A stretch of 64,000 nucleotides of DNA from Symsagittifera roscoffensis (lineage: Eukaryota; Xenacoelomorpha; Acoela; Convolutidae), in assembly GCF_963678635.1 (NCBI RefSeq), contig NC_087067.1:20582596-20646595 (forward strand), given 5' to 3'. Each line of letters opens with the position of its first letter. The stretch's first letter is position 1. Positions 34,026 to 45,516 of this stretch are shown in pieces. Under the pieces are notes generated by a model. That model searched no databases, was not told where the DNA came from, and worked only from the letters and a program-made list of their open reading frames with translations. Made by a program: the position numbers and the translations under genes.

Positions 34026-36346
34026 GCAAGTTATGACTCAAAACAAGTAAAGAGCTTGTGATACTATGGAAATCTATCCTCTGCACTATTGAATAGATGT
34101 TGTGACCAAGTCTTGGAGTTTTCAGTTTTACGTGACTGAAAAAACGTATTAACACCCGGGTTGCGTTCTCATTGAAAATTTAAAAAAGCAAAAACAAAAC
34201 AGCGATTGCCATTACTGAATTATGGTTGTTCCTTGCCACAATAGCAAACTCTATCGATGGATTACCGCTAATTTGGTTAAATTTTAGCGAAGAAGCAGCT
34301 ATAAATAACCTATATGCTACCTCTCTCTCACGAAGCTTTATCAGCTGAGAAATTGTAGGGTTTATTAACTCACATCCTCATTTGAAAGCTACTAGAATGA
34401 GTTGAATTTTAGCTCTGATTTTTTACGGAATCATTATTGAAAAAGTCATGAAATAATGTAGGTTTAGCGTTGCAAAAAACTAGAAAAAGCAATCAGTGGG
34501 ATACTACAGAAAAAGCAATAATTAATTGTGGAACTTCAACCCGGGAAAGTCAACGCCAACAAATATCGATTCTGTCAGCTTTCGCAGACAAGAAGATACG
34601 TCACGATCTTTGCGACCCACATGATGAAAAAATTCGAATCAGCAACTGGCGCAAAAGTGTTTTCCTGGTGCAAAATTTTTAAGCTCAAATTTTTGAAGGT
34701 TTATATAATGCATATTTTGCATTGAATGAGTATGTTTTTGTCTTATTGTGTACAACGAGTTCCAACATTTAAGGCAATTTTATAGGAGATGATAAAAATG
34801 TTCAAAAAAAGGGTTCTGTCCCCTGAACTTTCTGGTTGATTTTGATGCCCGAAGGTTTTGATTAATTTTTGCAACCAACGTTTTAACTTTATGTGAAGAA
34901 CCCCCCTAAAAAGTATAAAAGTATATATATTTCTAGCGTTTTCTGCGATTTCTATGAAAAGCTAATCAACTTGTCTCAGCATAGTCAGTGTGAGGTTCCC
35001 CACATTCCAGACTGAGGTATTTTGATGAACGAAATTCCTTGATTTGCGACTAAACTTCGCTTTTGTTTGCGTCTACATTTCTCACTTGGTAAAATTATTG
35101 CAGTCGTAGTCGGTCAGGCTGTGGTAGAAATGAAGCCAGAGATCAAGTCACAGCTCGACCTCCTACACTATCATAATGATAGCAAGGCATCGATTGCACG
35201 ATCTGAGATCACAAAGGGAACGCCCTACCACTATGCTACGGGCCTCAAAATTTTGTCGAGTTGTTCTTTGACTCTGTTTGCTTAGCTCCCGTTTCTGTCA
35301 TCACACCACGCGCAAAAAATAGCCCTACAAATATTATACTTAACAGATTATAGATTTTCCATCTAATAACAAACTAGCCGGTTTCTGTGCAAATAACCCA
35401 GAAAAAAAATGACCTTAAATAAATAAAAGCAAAACTTTGTGCGCTGTGTGGCGTCAAAGACGAGAGCTAAGCAAACCAAGTAAAACCTTAACTCGAAAAA
35501 ACTTTGAAATGCTAGTAATTTAGACATAATCGACTAAAGTCATCTTGAAATTATGATTAACATACAAAATTTAAAAAAGTTCAAAAATTATTTCTAATTT
35601 TTTGCAGATTGTTTTTGAAGTTTTCGAAAAAAAAATTATAACCAAAAAATTCCGAAAAAAAAACTCAAAATTTTTGACTGTTTAAATAAGAGCTTTTTCT
35701 AAGATAGCATTGATTTAGCTGAGAAAGTTTTTGGAGGAAAGACTTCAATGTCAATCAATCGAATCGCCTTGAAATGTTTTAAAATTATAACTCTCGATTA
35801 TAACACTCAATCCAGATTATTTATGATTTTTGATGTTGTGTTGCAATTTTTTTTGAAGAACCAAAAAGACTAAAATACGGCGGTCGGAACAATATTGATC
35901 AATCTAAAGGCAAGGGCTCACATTTATTGAACAAACTGGTTTTTATTCCATTAAAAAAATTTCAAGTTAATTGAGGCTAATTTCCAGAATATAGCGACTG
36001 ATTTTCAGAACACCTGAGTCGTTATGCAAAATGTAAAGAAACTGCTTACAAAAAAGGTGACCTTATCTATACATTCAAGGTCGCAGAGTGACACGCTGTG
36101 TGACTTTTAAAGTCTGAAGAGAAGTCGCAGAAGGTAGAAGTGGATTATAGTTGATAATATTTTTTGGTCCATTTTTTCGTAACAACAGTTTGGCTTATAA
36201 ATAGGTAGAGTATTTGGTCACCAGTAGTACGCAATAAATTCTTGCGAGGACTGTTTGATTTGGACAGTTTTTTGCTTTTTTCTCCTAAACAACTTAATAC
36301 ATAAATATATGAATCAGTTCTTATGACAATGCATATATTGTTTCAG
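34026..36346 (+). other. SLC23 intron 3, GC-AG type, with a SINE copy
   Basis: The donor is AG|GCAAGT, the consensus form for the minor GC-AG class, and the acceptor is TTGTTTCAG. The reverse-oriented SINE at 34995-35250 lies inside. The rest of the 2.3 kb shows no gene. Confidence 0.75.
34995..35250 (-). mobile_element. tRNA-derived SINE, copy 2 (inverted)
   Basis: Read on the minus strand this begins GTAGCATAGTGGTAGGGCG (A-box-like) and continues TCAGATCGTGCAATCGATGC (B-box-like). It then shares the body of copy 1 at 20111: ACCACAGCC, TAGACGCAAA and TCTGGAATGTGGGGAA in the same order. The divergence suggests an old family. Confidence 0.75.
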
Positions 36347-36378
36347 GAGAAGTTGTTTGGCACCGGAAAATTTGCCAG
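36347..36378 (+). CDS. SLC23 transporter, exon 4 (32-nt micro-exon)
   Basis: A very small exon between TTTCAG| and CAG|GTAAGT encodes EVVWHRKICQ and bridges exon 3 (phase 1) to exon 5 (phase 0) exactly. It corresponds to the variable extracellular stretch that ends in the conserved xREVQGAI segment of the family. The length and frame match leave little doubt that it is used. Confidence 0.8.
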
Positions 36379-36979
36379 GTAAGTCAAATTTAAGACAGCG
36401 TTTATTTCAGAATTAAGTTCAAAAACTATTACATGATTGTGTAAAAGATTCTGCATTTCTCATAAATAAGTACCTTTACTGGCGTGCGCAGAAGTTTTTC
36501 TAGACAGGGGATGGCGGTTTTTCGAAAACTTTGCGGACCTTTTTTAAAATTTAGCGGACCTTTTTTTTAGGTAGACCGATTTGATTTTCCGAGCTCTCCA
36601 AAAAGACTATAAAGACCTTATTTTGTCAAAAAAACTTCTGGGTCGCAAGAAAACTTTTCAAAAAACAGACCAAAAAACGGCATTTTTAGGCGTTTCTTGG
36701 AAATTTGACAAGAAAATCCGTTTTTCCGGCGCGCGGATTTGGCAACCAGAATTGAAAGGGAATCCCCCCTCCCCTGCATCGAAATTTATTTAGCAAAAAA
36801 AGCAAAATTTTTTCCGTAAGTAGCCTAATTTTGGTTATAAAGCAGCAAAGTTCTACTAAGCCTGCTCCAAAACGAACAAGACTGCTCGTAAAGCCTTGAA
36901 TGTTCCGACTGACTTTTAATTAGTCTGAAATAGCTTTTGGTAAAACAAAATATTGGAAAACTATGAAATTTGGACAAAA

Positions 36980-37393
36980 TAGAACATCAAGCGTGTAATT
37001 ATTAGTCGTACAAAAATAATACGACCAATTATCTTGCCTTAATTCAAATGGGGAACGACTTTGTTGTGCGGAATACTTCGCCATTCATAAATGATTCGCG
37101 TTACGCTTTCAACATTATGAATGGAATGCTCATATATCAGGGCAATATATCTGAATGTTCCGAATCCCTACATCTCTGCCACTTAATCCATATTGAATAA
37201 TTTTTGGAAAAAAAACTGAAAATTTAGAAAATTTGGACAAAATCAAAAATTATGTGTAAAAATTGGAGTCGTATGAAACTACTACAATCAATTAGCCAGC
37301 CTCAACTCGATTTGGAACTATTTTGTTGTGCGGAATAATTTGCCACGCATAAATAATTCGCGTAACGCTTTCCGCATTATGAATGATATCTTT
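36980..37393 (+). repeat. Direct repeat pair, about 250 bp apart
   Basis: 36980-37140 and 37230-37393 share GTCGTA, TTTGTTGTGCGGAATA, TTCGCGT-ACGCTTTC and CATTATGAATG in the same order, with substitutions throughout. It is a diverged local duplication in intron 4. Confidence 0.75.
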
Positions 37394-37910
37394 AAAGCGC
37401 GAGTATAATAGTCTAGAGCAAGAGCAAATGGGCAAACTTCAAACTCCCAGAACTTTGCAAAAAATAAACGGAGGTAAAAAAATTTCAATGGTGTATATTT
37501 TTTTTGTTGAAAAATATTATTTCGATCGCCGAAAATTGACTGAATAAAAAAACCACATCGATCATATATATTCCGTTTTCTTCGAAAGTCGGATCAAATA
37601 ATTACTAGCTATTTTACTGGTAGATAAGTTGTCAGTTCTGATAACCAAATTTTGTGCATGACATCTTTATAGATTGAAATTTCTATAGTTAGGAAATTTT
37701 CTTAATTTTCCCGCACTGGAGTACCATGGCTAATAATCAATTCTATTGTCATTTTTATAGTCAGTATCTATGAAATAACAAAAACAATTGATTATAATCC
37801 ATAAAAAATGGATTGTAATCCATTATTTTTTATATCAATATAATCCATTATAATCAATTATAATCCATTAAAAATGGATTGTATTTCTTTTTTATGCCAA
37901 TATAATCCCT

Positions 37911-37980
37911 TATGTGGTACCTGATTTTGTGCCGAAAAAAAAACTAAAACACCCAAATACAAAATTTCTCAACAAGTTTG
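37911..37980 (+). repeat. Dispersed repeat, copy c
   Basis: TATGTGGTACCTGATTTTGT, an A-run and CACCCAAATACAAAATTTC match the repeats at 18240 and 18380. Confidence 0.6.
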
Positions 37981-38590
37981 AAATGGTTGGAACAAATTTT
38001 TTTTTGAGAAATTTTGTTTATTGCCGGCGTGATTTAAAGCTTAAGAAACTTTTGACGTCGACTCAGGAGAGTTTGCTTGTTTTAATTACTTCAAATAGCA
38101 ATTAGATTGGGGCTAACTTCCTTTTTTGGTCTGCGTCCCGGTATATATTGCTTTAATTTTTCTCAAGTTTTCGTAAATCTGAGTTTTAAAAAGATAATTT
38201 GGTGCACTTGAACAGCATGCTCTTGTTTTGCTCTTCGGCGTTTTGTAATGACCTGTTTGAATGCAGTAAGCGCTGTTAAAACTTGCAAACTTACGTTTTT
38301 GTTCCGACTTTCGGAGAAAAGGAGGAATATATATGTTCGGAATATATATGTTTTTGTTCATTCATAACGCTTTTTCAAAAATCTGGGAAATAATCTCTTG
38401 ATCTGCATGGAGTCAGCTGAGTGTGCACACCACCAAAGTAAACTGACATGCGCATGTCTAAAATATCTATGAGCATGTCTAAGAGCTTGTTTTTCTTTTC
38501 CCGCAATAAAACATCGTTCCAAATTGAATAGAGGCAGCTAATTGGTTTTATTTAAATCCACACATGTCTCACATTGCATGACTTAATTTT

Positions 38591-39188
38591 TGATATATTT
38601 GAGCTTAAGTTCATAGCTTTGCTAATATTTAAATTGCCAAAATCATTCGAGACCAACTAAAGGGCAGTCAGAACCTTCAGGGCAGTCAGAACCCTGAGCA
38701 GTCTCGTTTAATATTTACCCACATTGAAAAAAATTGCGATCAAATTAACATTCTCCCTTCTAAACAGAACAAGTTAATATCCGATTTTTTAGATTAAGGT
38801 TTCTTAGGGGTGCGTGTAAAAAACGCGTTCCTGAAAGGAAGGCGCTTAACCATTTTAGGGGGAGGATGTTAGCTTCTCCATAAATTAAATTCAAGTTTTA
38901 TAATATTTTTTTAATGTGCTTGGCCTTCTTTTTATAAAGTTATGGGTATTTGCCATATAACAGTCAAACTTTACAAATCCAATATTTTGGGAGTAAATAA
39001 ATCAGCCGAATTATAAACCAACATTAAATGCGCGGAGTATATAAGCCAGCCGAAAATTTACAACATGTGAATGAATTTGCATAACTTTCGCAGTTGTTAC
39101 ATAAATGTTAGACACCTATTATGTAATACTTACGTATTTTTGGCTGGTTGATATATTTGAGCTTAAGTTCATAGCTTTGCTAATATTT
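38591..39188 (+). repeat. 40-bp exact direct repeat pair
   Basis: The 40-bp word starting TGATATATTTGAGCTTAAGT occurs exactly at 38591-38630 and 39149-39188. The second copy runs into a CT-rich stretch. The intervening 518 bp also contains a tandem of AGGGCAGTCAGAACC at about 38660-38692. Confidence 0.85.
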
Positions 39189-39720
39189 CTCTCTCTTCCT
39201 CCTCTTTCTTCGCTTTACACTTTGGGTGTTTTTATACAACGAATTTTTTACGCAGCAGCCGTGTGTTAACCTCCACTCAAATTCTTGGTTAACTGTGTGA
39301 AACTATTTCATTCAAACAAACGTTAATTTATTCGCACGCAAACTGTCACAAATTCTAATCAGATAGCTGAGAAATTGAGTTTCCAAAAAATTATTACAGA
39401 GGATGCCATGGGATTCGACTAAGTTGTGTTTTTGTTAAATGAAAAATAATTTTTCGAAAGATCGCTGGGGTCTTATGCACCAAACGGCCCAAAATCAATG
39501 TTTTCGTATCTTGAACTGATATGTATGCAGTCGAATCCGATTGGCTAATGTCAACCAACCGAACTCGAGCAACACTGCCAAACTTTTAAAATAAATTTTC
39601 CAGAAGATGAAAAAACACAAAAAAAATATCCGAAGATCCAAATAGGTGGAGTTTTTTCAGCAGATAAAAACTTTCCAAAATGTAGAATTTTGTTATAGAT
39701 TTGAAAGAAACAAAGCCAAA

Positions 39721-39866
39721 AATATTGTCAGATAAACAAAATAATTTCAACCCATTAGTGAACCGTGAAAATTTTATTATTGGTCTTTTGGTGGAATATT
39801 GTCAGATAAACAAAATAGTTTCAACCCATAAGTGAACCGTGAAAATTTTATTATTGGTCTTTTCGG
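39721..39866 (+). repeat. 74-bp tandem duplication
   Basis: The unit starting AATATTGTCAGATAAACAAA at 39721 is repeated from 39795 with two or three substitutions. The copies end GGTCTTTTGG and GGTCTTTTCG. Confidence 0.85.
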
Positions 39867-40221
39867 CTAAAAATTTTATCAGCTGTAACTTCTAATGAAA
39901 ATATTGGACCATGTTATTTGAAGTTGTTTCGCCAATCAGATTAAACCGTATTGATATCAATTCAAGTCAAGATGTAGAAATACTAATTTTGAGCCCCTTA
40001 AGAGGGTATGAGTGTTTAAAAAAATACAATTTTGAATCTGATTTCGAATAAAATTTTACAAAAATTTATATTTTGAAAAAAGTAGGTTAAACGTATTGAT
40101 TTCAAATGAATTATCACCGCAAAGTTTTAAATGGACTGGGGTTCAGGATGTTTAAGCGTTTAGTAACAAACTGATAGACAAACAATTTGGGCCACAAATT
40201 GATTGGTGGTAGGCAAACTGC

Positions 40222-40362
40222 CATATCTACAAACCGTCATATCTTGTTATGCAACATAACAACAGGTTATCACTGTTGTTATGCAATTGTCACGTAATTC
40301 TGATGTATTTTATGTAATTCTGATGCAATTTTGGCTTCAAGATATAGCGGTTTGTAGATATA
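40222..40362. repeat. Foldback (MITE-like) repeat
   Basis: CATATCTACAAACCGTCATA at 40222 is inverted as GATATAGCGGTTTGTAGATA at 40341-40360, with about 95 bp between the arms. 42388-42480 carries a related sequence beginning CCATATCTACAAACCGCCAT, so this is a small dispersed family. Confidence 0.7.
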
Positions 40363-40847
40363 GCTGTATGTTGATTAAAAGTCAAATCCATTGCAAAAAG
40401 CATGAAAATGTACTTATTTCAGGATACTGCTCTTTTTCAAGAGGGCACTAATAAAACTGTTAATAAATTGTAATTACGGAACTCTCTTCTGTCAAAATTC
40501 CCTCACTTGTCTTAAAAACTAATCAGTGACGTATGCCTGATATAATAAATTCAATTTTCGGCAGTAACCTTTAAAAAAGGAAGTTAAGCTTTTGCATAAA
40601 ATTTAGTTAAGTTAAATTTATGTATAAAATTGAAAAAACTAGTACAAATTCGATATAATAAACGAAATTGAGTTTTCAGCAGGAAGGAATTTTTTGTTCA
40701 CTAATTTCAAGACCAGTTCTGATATTACCTCTTTTCTCAAGATGAGAAATCGTAAGGTGAAAAAGTAATCAAAACATCATATTTCTTGCGAATTATTTAT
40801 TACAAAAATTGTATGTTCGCAAAGTACATAATTTGAAATGATTTCAG

Positions 40848-41029
40848 GTGCAAGGAGCCATCCTGATTGCCTCCCTTCTCCAGGTATTAGTTGGGTTCAC
40901 GGGTCTGATGGGCTGGATGTTGAAATACGTGGGACCCCTTTGCATTGCACCAACTATAACTCTAGTTGGTTTGGCTCTATTCGAGGAAGCCACTTCTTTT
41001 GCCCAATACAACTGGGGCGTGTCACTTAT
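40848..41029 (+). CDS. SLC23 transporter, exon 5
   Basis: The exon encodes VQGAILIASLLQVLVGFTGL, then MGWMLKYVGPLCIAPTITLV, then ALFEEATSFAQYNWGVSL: helices TM4-TM5 with the conserved VQGAI and GP(L)xxxPT elements. The donor splits the Met codon (TTAT|GTAAGT, phase 2). Confidence 0.92.
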
Positions 41030-41203
41030 GTAAGTCAATGCCTCCTCCTCTCTCAGTCCTGGCTGTCAAACTTTTCAAAAGCGTCCGACATTTGGTACTA
41101 ATTTAAGAGCCATTTCTAGCTGAGCAACCCTAAAAGTGTTTGAGTGTAATTTTTGCCGAAACTTTCGAAAAACTGCCCAAAAATGACATTCAAAAATTCG
41201 CCA

Positions 41204-41536
41204 GCGCATTACGAGGCCAAACTGTGCACTGGATAGGCGCAAAGTTTTGTGTCTGTATGTTCCTGGATTCCAGAGACAAGTATTTAAACATGTTCCAAAA
41301 TGTAAGTGGATTCCACTTACAAAACTTCCGTGGATTCCGCGTACATATGAGTGTAAAGTAAATTTTGTCGGCACATTTGTTGTGTCGCGGATTCCACAAC
41401 AAGCGAGTATAGCTAGTTGTTTTGAAGAAATCCAAGAAAAGTACCAATGATGTGGATTCCGCGACAAATCTGATTTTGGCCTGTTGTGGAATCCGCATAC
41501 AAGGAACAGATTGCACAGCTTGGCCTCGTAATGCGC
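41204..41536. mobile_element. TIR element rich in GGATTCC words, in SLC23 intron 5
   Basis: The ends are GCGCATTACGAGGCCAAACT and, inverted, AGCTTGGCCTCGTAATGCGC. The inverted repeats are about 25 bp with two mismatches, over a total of 333 bp. Inside are at least five variants of the word GTGGATTCCGCGTAC. No convincing target duplication was found, so the superfamily is undetermined. A partial copy lies at 26039. Confidence 0.75.
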
Positions 41537-41857
41537 AGCAGAACAATTTTGAAAGTTAGAGTTTTTATATTGCTTTCGGTGTGCATGGAAAATCAATTAG
41601 GCCGACAAAAAATTTCTCTTTTCGCAATAGTTCTGCAACGAAACCTAAAGCATAGTATGACTTAAAATGCTCTGAAATGCTCGAAAGGAAAACTTTTCCA
41701 AATATGGTCACTCTAGAATTTGGCAGAGACCTGCCGATGAAACTTTCTGCGCTACCCACTGCTTAAAATATATTTGTGATAACTCATTGTGCACGCTGCC
41801 GTACATCTTTTTTCAGTCTCATTGCGAATTTCTGGCAAAATATACTTTGTTTTGCAG

Positions 41858-41957
41858 GACCTTCGCCCTGATTGCACTGTTCTCTCAGTACCTAGTTCGA
41901 ATCTCAATACCAGTTCCGGGATCATCTTCGAAAGTTCCAATCTTCAAACTATTTCCT
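41858..41957 (+). CDS. SLC23 transporter, exon 6
   Basis: The exon completes Met and encodes TFALIALFSQYLVRISIPVP, then a linker to KVPIFKLFP, matching the SQYLRNxxxP...FKMFP segment of vertebrate SLC23 proteins. The donor is CCT|GTGAGT, phase 0. The next exon is 17.2 kb away because of the LTR element. Confidence 0.88.
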
Positions 41958-42387
41958 GTGAGTTAAATTTGTAGCGTACTTGCGGTTGCTGGTCTAATAA
42001 TAGTTAGTTTGTTAGCGCCTTTTGTTAGGAATTTTTAGTAATTGGCTTCTAAACTTTTCAATTAATTTTTACCAAATTCGACCCAATTCAGTTCAATCAG
42101 GTACATTTTTGGATTATATAAAACATATTTTTAAAATCGTTTTTTTCTTGGTAAATTGTTCACACCCTTTTCACAATATTCTTGTTTTCTACTAATTTGC
42201 TAATAATACCAGCTTGTTTCGATAACACATGTTTTTCTCGATTATTTGTCTCAAATCACATCCAAGGTCGCACTATTTCTCTTGTTCACACGATGATTAC
42301 CAGGCCATCTGTTTTTCAAAGTCATCTAATATTTATGAATCGGTTTTTTATGGTCTATGTTTTTCAGACGGTTATTCAACAATTCGC

Positions 42388-42480
42388 CATATCTACAAAC
42401 CGCCATGTCTTGAAGCCGAAATTACATCAAAATTAAATAAAAATTGCATAACAACAGTGAAAATTTGATGTTATGTTGCG
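42388..42480 (+). repeat. Related copy of the foldback repeat
   Basis: CCATATCTACAAACCGCCAT, TCTTGAAGCCGAAATTACAT and GCATAACAACAGTG correspond in order to arms and interior of the element at 40222, read in reverse. It ends shortly before the left LTR. Confidence 0.6.
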
Positions 42481-42509
42481 CAAAAAATATTAATTTTTGG
42501 CCAGTTGGA

Positions 42510-42513
42510 ATTG
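42510..42513. repeat. Target-site duplication, left (ATTG)
   Basis: ATTG directly precedes the left LTR and is repeated at 59055-59058 after the right LTR. A 4-bp duplication is typical of Ty3/gypsy-type integrases. Confidence 0.8.
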
Positions 42514-42923
42514 TGAGTTATAACCGAGGTGGTTAACTCATAGAGTAATTTCGGATAGGGTACACCGTCTGCTCGTCACGCTATCTTATTTTCGGCCGGA
42601 TAGATTCGTGCAACTTCTTAGTCTGATACCGATCCTAATCTTACTCTTATACTATCTAGTCTCAGGTTGTTTAACTAGTCTCTGCTAGGCTCAATAGATC
42701 TAGGGTATACTGGTTTATTGCGGCTGCTGAAGTTCGCTTGGAGAGTCAACTAATTTCTAAGTTAAATTCAAATCTCTCTGGTGCTGAAATTACAAGTAAT
42801 TTCAGCACTTACAAATAAGTGGGTTGTTAGTTAGATGGATCATGATTGGTTAATATTAAATACTTTACAATGGTAAAATATCTAATTTATCCAATCATAA
42901 AATGTAGTTTAGATCAGGTTCCA
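42514..42923 (-). repeat. 3' LTR of the retroelement (left in window)
   Basis: 410 bp from TGAGTTATAACC to AGGTTCCA. It is identical to 58645-59054 except for two substitutions that I noticed (near 42621 and 42758). The near-identity dates the insertion as recent. Confidence 0.95.
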
Positions 42924-44511
42924 CCCATCCGGGTTTTACAGAGTTTTTTAGAATAGTCTTTCTGCAATTCAAAGGATGGATGATGGACGTTGGTTTTTGG
43001 CGAACATCATAATTCTTCTGGGTTCTCTTGTTAGAGAAGTTCCAGGTTCAATCGCTGTGTCTTCTCATGACAACGACTGGGTTTTCGCAACAAACTCAAA
43101 TCTGATTTCAGAATGGTTGGCTATGTCAGGTTTTTCTGTTCCATGTAGAGAACTTCTTTTGGGTTGACCTTGTCTGGGAATGGCGTGGAGATTGTGCGTG
43201 GAGGGGATGCCTGGTTACTCGGATCTGTACGTATACTTGAACATCGAGGTGGTCATTGGTCTAGTTCAATGAAGTCCTTTTCTGCGAAGTCAAGTCGTAC
43301 TCTAAATCCTTTGAGTTGTGATTGTGGACGGCATATTGATTGTGGTTGGCCATTCTTTTTCGAGTGTAGTGGGGTCATTTTGTCTTTGGATGTTCGTCTT
43401 TGGTGTTGTATGCTGATTTATATACTGCAAGGTATAATTTACATTTTATAAAATTTTTATTAGTTTGGTGTTTTAATTATGATTTTGGTTAGTTGTTTTC
43501 ACAAAAGCTTTTTGTTTTAGTTCGGTTATTTTGAAGAGTTACTCACCCTTGAGTACCTCTTATTAAAAATAGAAGTGTGGTCACAAAGAGTGGATGTAGC
43601 GCGGTGGGTTAGGCCGGCTATAGAGCATGCTCAGGACGTCCTCTCTGGTGGGTTAGGCCAGGAGTGGGAGTATGATTTCGTGCGGTTTCTGTGAGGGGTC
43701 CTGTTGTGTGATAACGTTTTATGTTGGGTTTATTGTGGTTTTTCTTATGTTTCGTTGGTTGTGTCCTTTTTTCAAAAATCAAATTGTTTTTGGTATGGGT
43801 TTGTCTTTCGACTTTTTTGTGTTTTATTATTTCTTTCTTAGACTTTATAATAGTCTTCAAAAGAATAAATTATCCAGTTTTAAACTGGGTTAATCCGGTT
43901 TGGGTACCGTTGGTTTCCTTTTCTTAGTCATGCTGTTATTCTATGTGTTGTGGTGTTTAGTAAGCTGCGTTGGTTAGTTTTGTTTAGTATATAATTCCTT
44001 TCCAACCGGGTTAAAGGAAAGTTTGAAACTTGTTATCGTGTGTTAGAGTTGTTGAGTGTGAAAGCTTGAAACTGAAATTCATTATTTAAACAATTCTTCG
44101 TGGGCGAGCTGTGCGAGTTTGGATAGAATTTTTGTGCGAGTGAATGGAAATATCAAAAGGTTAGTACTGCATTTTCGTCTTATCAATTTACTACATAGAA
44201 TTTCAATTTTACTGCTAGTTTTGGGGAAAAAATAAGTTACAAATTTTCATTATTATTAGAATTACTGCTTTTAGGGAAATAATTTATAAATTAAATTACT
44301 ACATTGGTATGAACTTTATTTAATTTAGCTGGTGCAAAAGATTATTAGAGTTTTGGAAAATTTGAAGAAGTTTTCTATTTTTTTTTTCTTTTGTGTATTT
44401 TGCAGATGATCGTGAGATGAAGACTAAAAATCTAAATAAAACATGGATAAAGAATGGTTAGTGTTTTATTTTAATTTATTAGTTAAGAATATGAGAATTT
44501 ATACTTACCTG
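42924..44511 (-). other. Non-coding 3' region of the retroelement
   Basis: About 1.6 kb between the last ORF and the 3' LTR in element sense. Small frames on both strands (42976-43167, 43164-43451, 43618-43860) have no recognisable product. A purine-rich AACCCGGATGGG directly abuts the LTR on the minus strand, in the polypurine-tract position, though it is not a clean tract. Confidence 0.5.
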
Positions 44512-45516
44512 TTAGTCGTCGGGGAAAAAACCGTGGGGGAAGATGTCGTGGATTATGTCGGAATTTGTTAGTAACTTTGCTAGTATGCGAATGATGTTTT
44601 TAGTTTGAAGCAGTGGCCAAAGCAATTGAAGTGCTTTAATGGTTTTTAGTTCTTCAGTGCCAACTGCAAAATCATAAGGTGTGTTTTGGATGAGATTATA
44701 TAATTTGTGGTTATATTTAGTGTTGTGGATGAATTCTAATATGGGGATTTCTATAGGTTGAACAAATTCATGTGGGATAAGGAAGGGTCTGGATTCTTCT
44801 GCGTTGAAGGTCTTTGTGATGGGACAAAAAATATACATTTGGGTTATGGGATCATAATTGCGAAGAATACCGTGAAGGTTAGTATCTTTGATGCAATATG
44901 TGAAGTTAAGAAAAAATGGTGAAGTGTACTTAGAGTTAATAAATTGAAATCGGTGGTGTGGTTGTCTTGATGGAGTGTGTAGATCAAAGTGATTTTGTAT
45001 GAAGCGATAATATGTATATGTGTGGGTTTGTTTAGTGCGTAACATAATGTCGTGTGAGCAGTGCAAATCTCTTTCATGTGGTGCAAGGAAATGAAAGGTT
45101 AGTGAAAATAATTGAAATTTTTCTTTAAAACTTTCGTAAGCTTGTGTGTCGGTTAGTGCTTCAGAAATGATGTGGTCGAATTTGCGATCAAATATATTGA
45201 GTGTAAATACATATGGTGTTTTGATGAAAAATTTTTCTGTGATTTGTGGGTTAGCGAAACGGTCATCATCTAAAAATTGGTCTTGGTTAGTTCGGATGAT
45301 GTTGTGATCGTAATATTCTAGCGTGTAGTCGTTAGCTCGGGGTGCAGTGTATGTTTTTAGTGACTTTTTATATCATATATAAGTGAAATGTCTATGTGAT
45401 AATGGTGTGGTGAGTCGATATAGCATATCTTTATTTCTTTCTATATCGATGAGAGTATTAGATAAAGGTAGGCAAAGGGGGTTAGTAAAATGATAATATG
45501 ATAATATGATGTCCAT
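44512..45516 (-). pseudogene. Retroelement last ORF, unknown function, one internal stop
   Basis: In element sense a reading frame begins at ATG 45516, inside the end of the preceding ORF. It runs 47 codons to a TGA at 45375-45373, then stays open in the same frame for 286 codons to 44512. The longest piece after a methionine is 45066-44512. Composition is globular, aromatic and His-rich (HRHFTY, FDLHTPSRQPHHRFQF), with Cys-poor helical C-terminal sequence. No domain was recognised. Its place after the glycoprotein is where complex retroelements carry accessory genes. Whether the TGA is a mutation, a sequencing error or read through is unknown. Confidence 0.5.

Larger units (their letters stand above)
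36379..40847 (+). other. SLC23 intron 4 (4.5 kb, repeat-rich)
   Basis: A GT-AG intron containing several short-range duplications: 36980-37140 against 37230-37393, palindromic ATCCATTATAA words at 37790-37900, a 40-bp direct repeat (38591 and 39149), a 74-bp tandem duplication (39721) and a foldback at 40222. The G/C-rich segment near 36480-36783 resembles transposon sequence but has no clear ends. Confidence 0.7.

Noticed and set aside
34026-34030. Alternative GT donor four bases downstream for SLC23 exon 3
   Set aside because: It shifts the frame of exon 4 and destroys the join to the conserved VQGAI segment.
36479-36783. Possible second hAT-like element starting CAGGGGATGG and ending CCCCTCCCCTG
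   Set aside because: Inverted ends match only about 7 bp and the flanks share no target duplication.
42976-43451. Two plus-strand ORFs in the 3' region of the retroelement
   Set aside because: Antisense to the element, no domain, composition not convincing.
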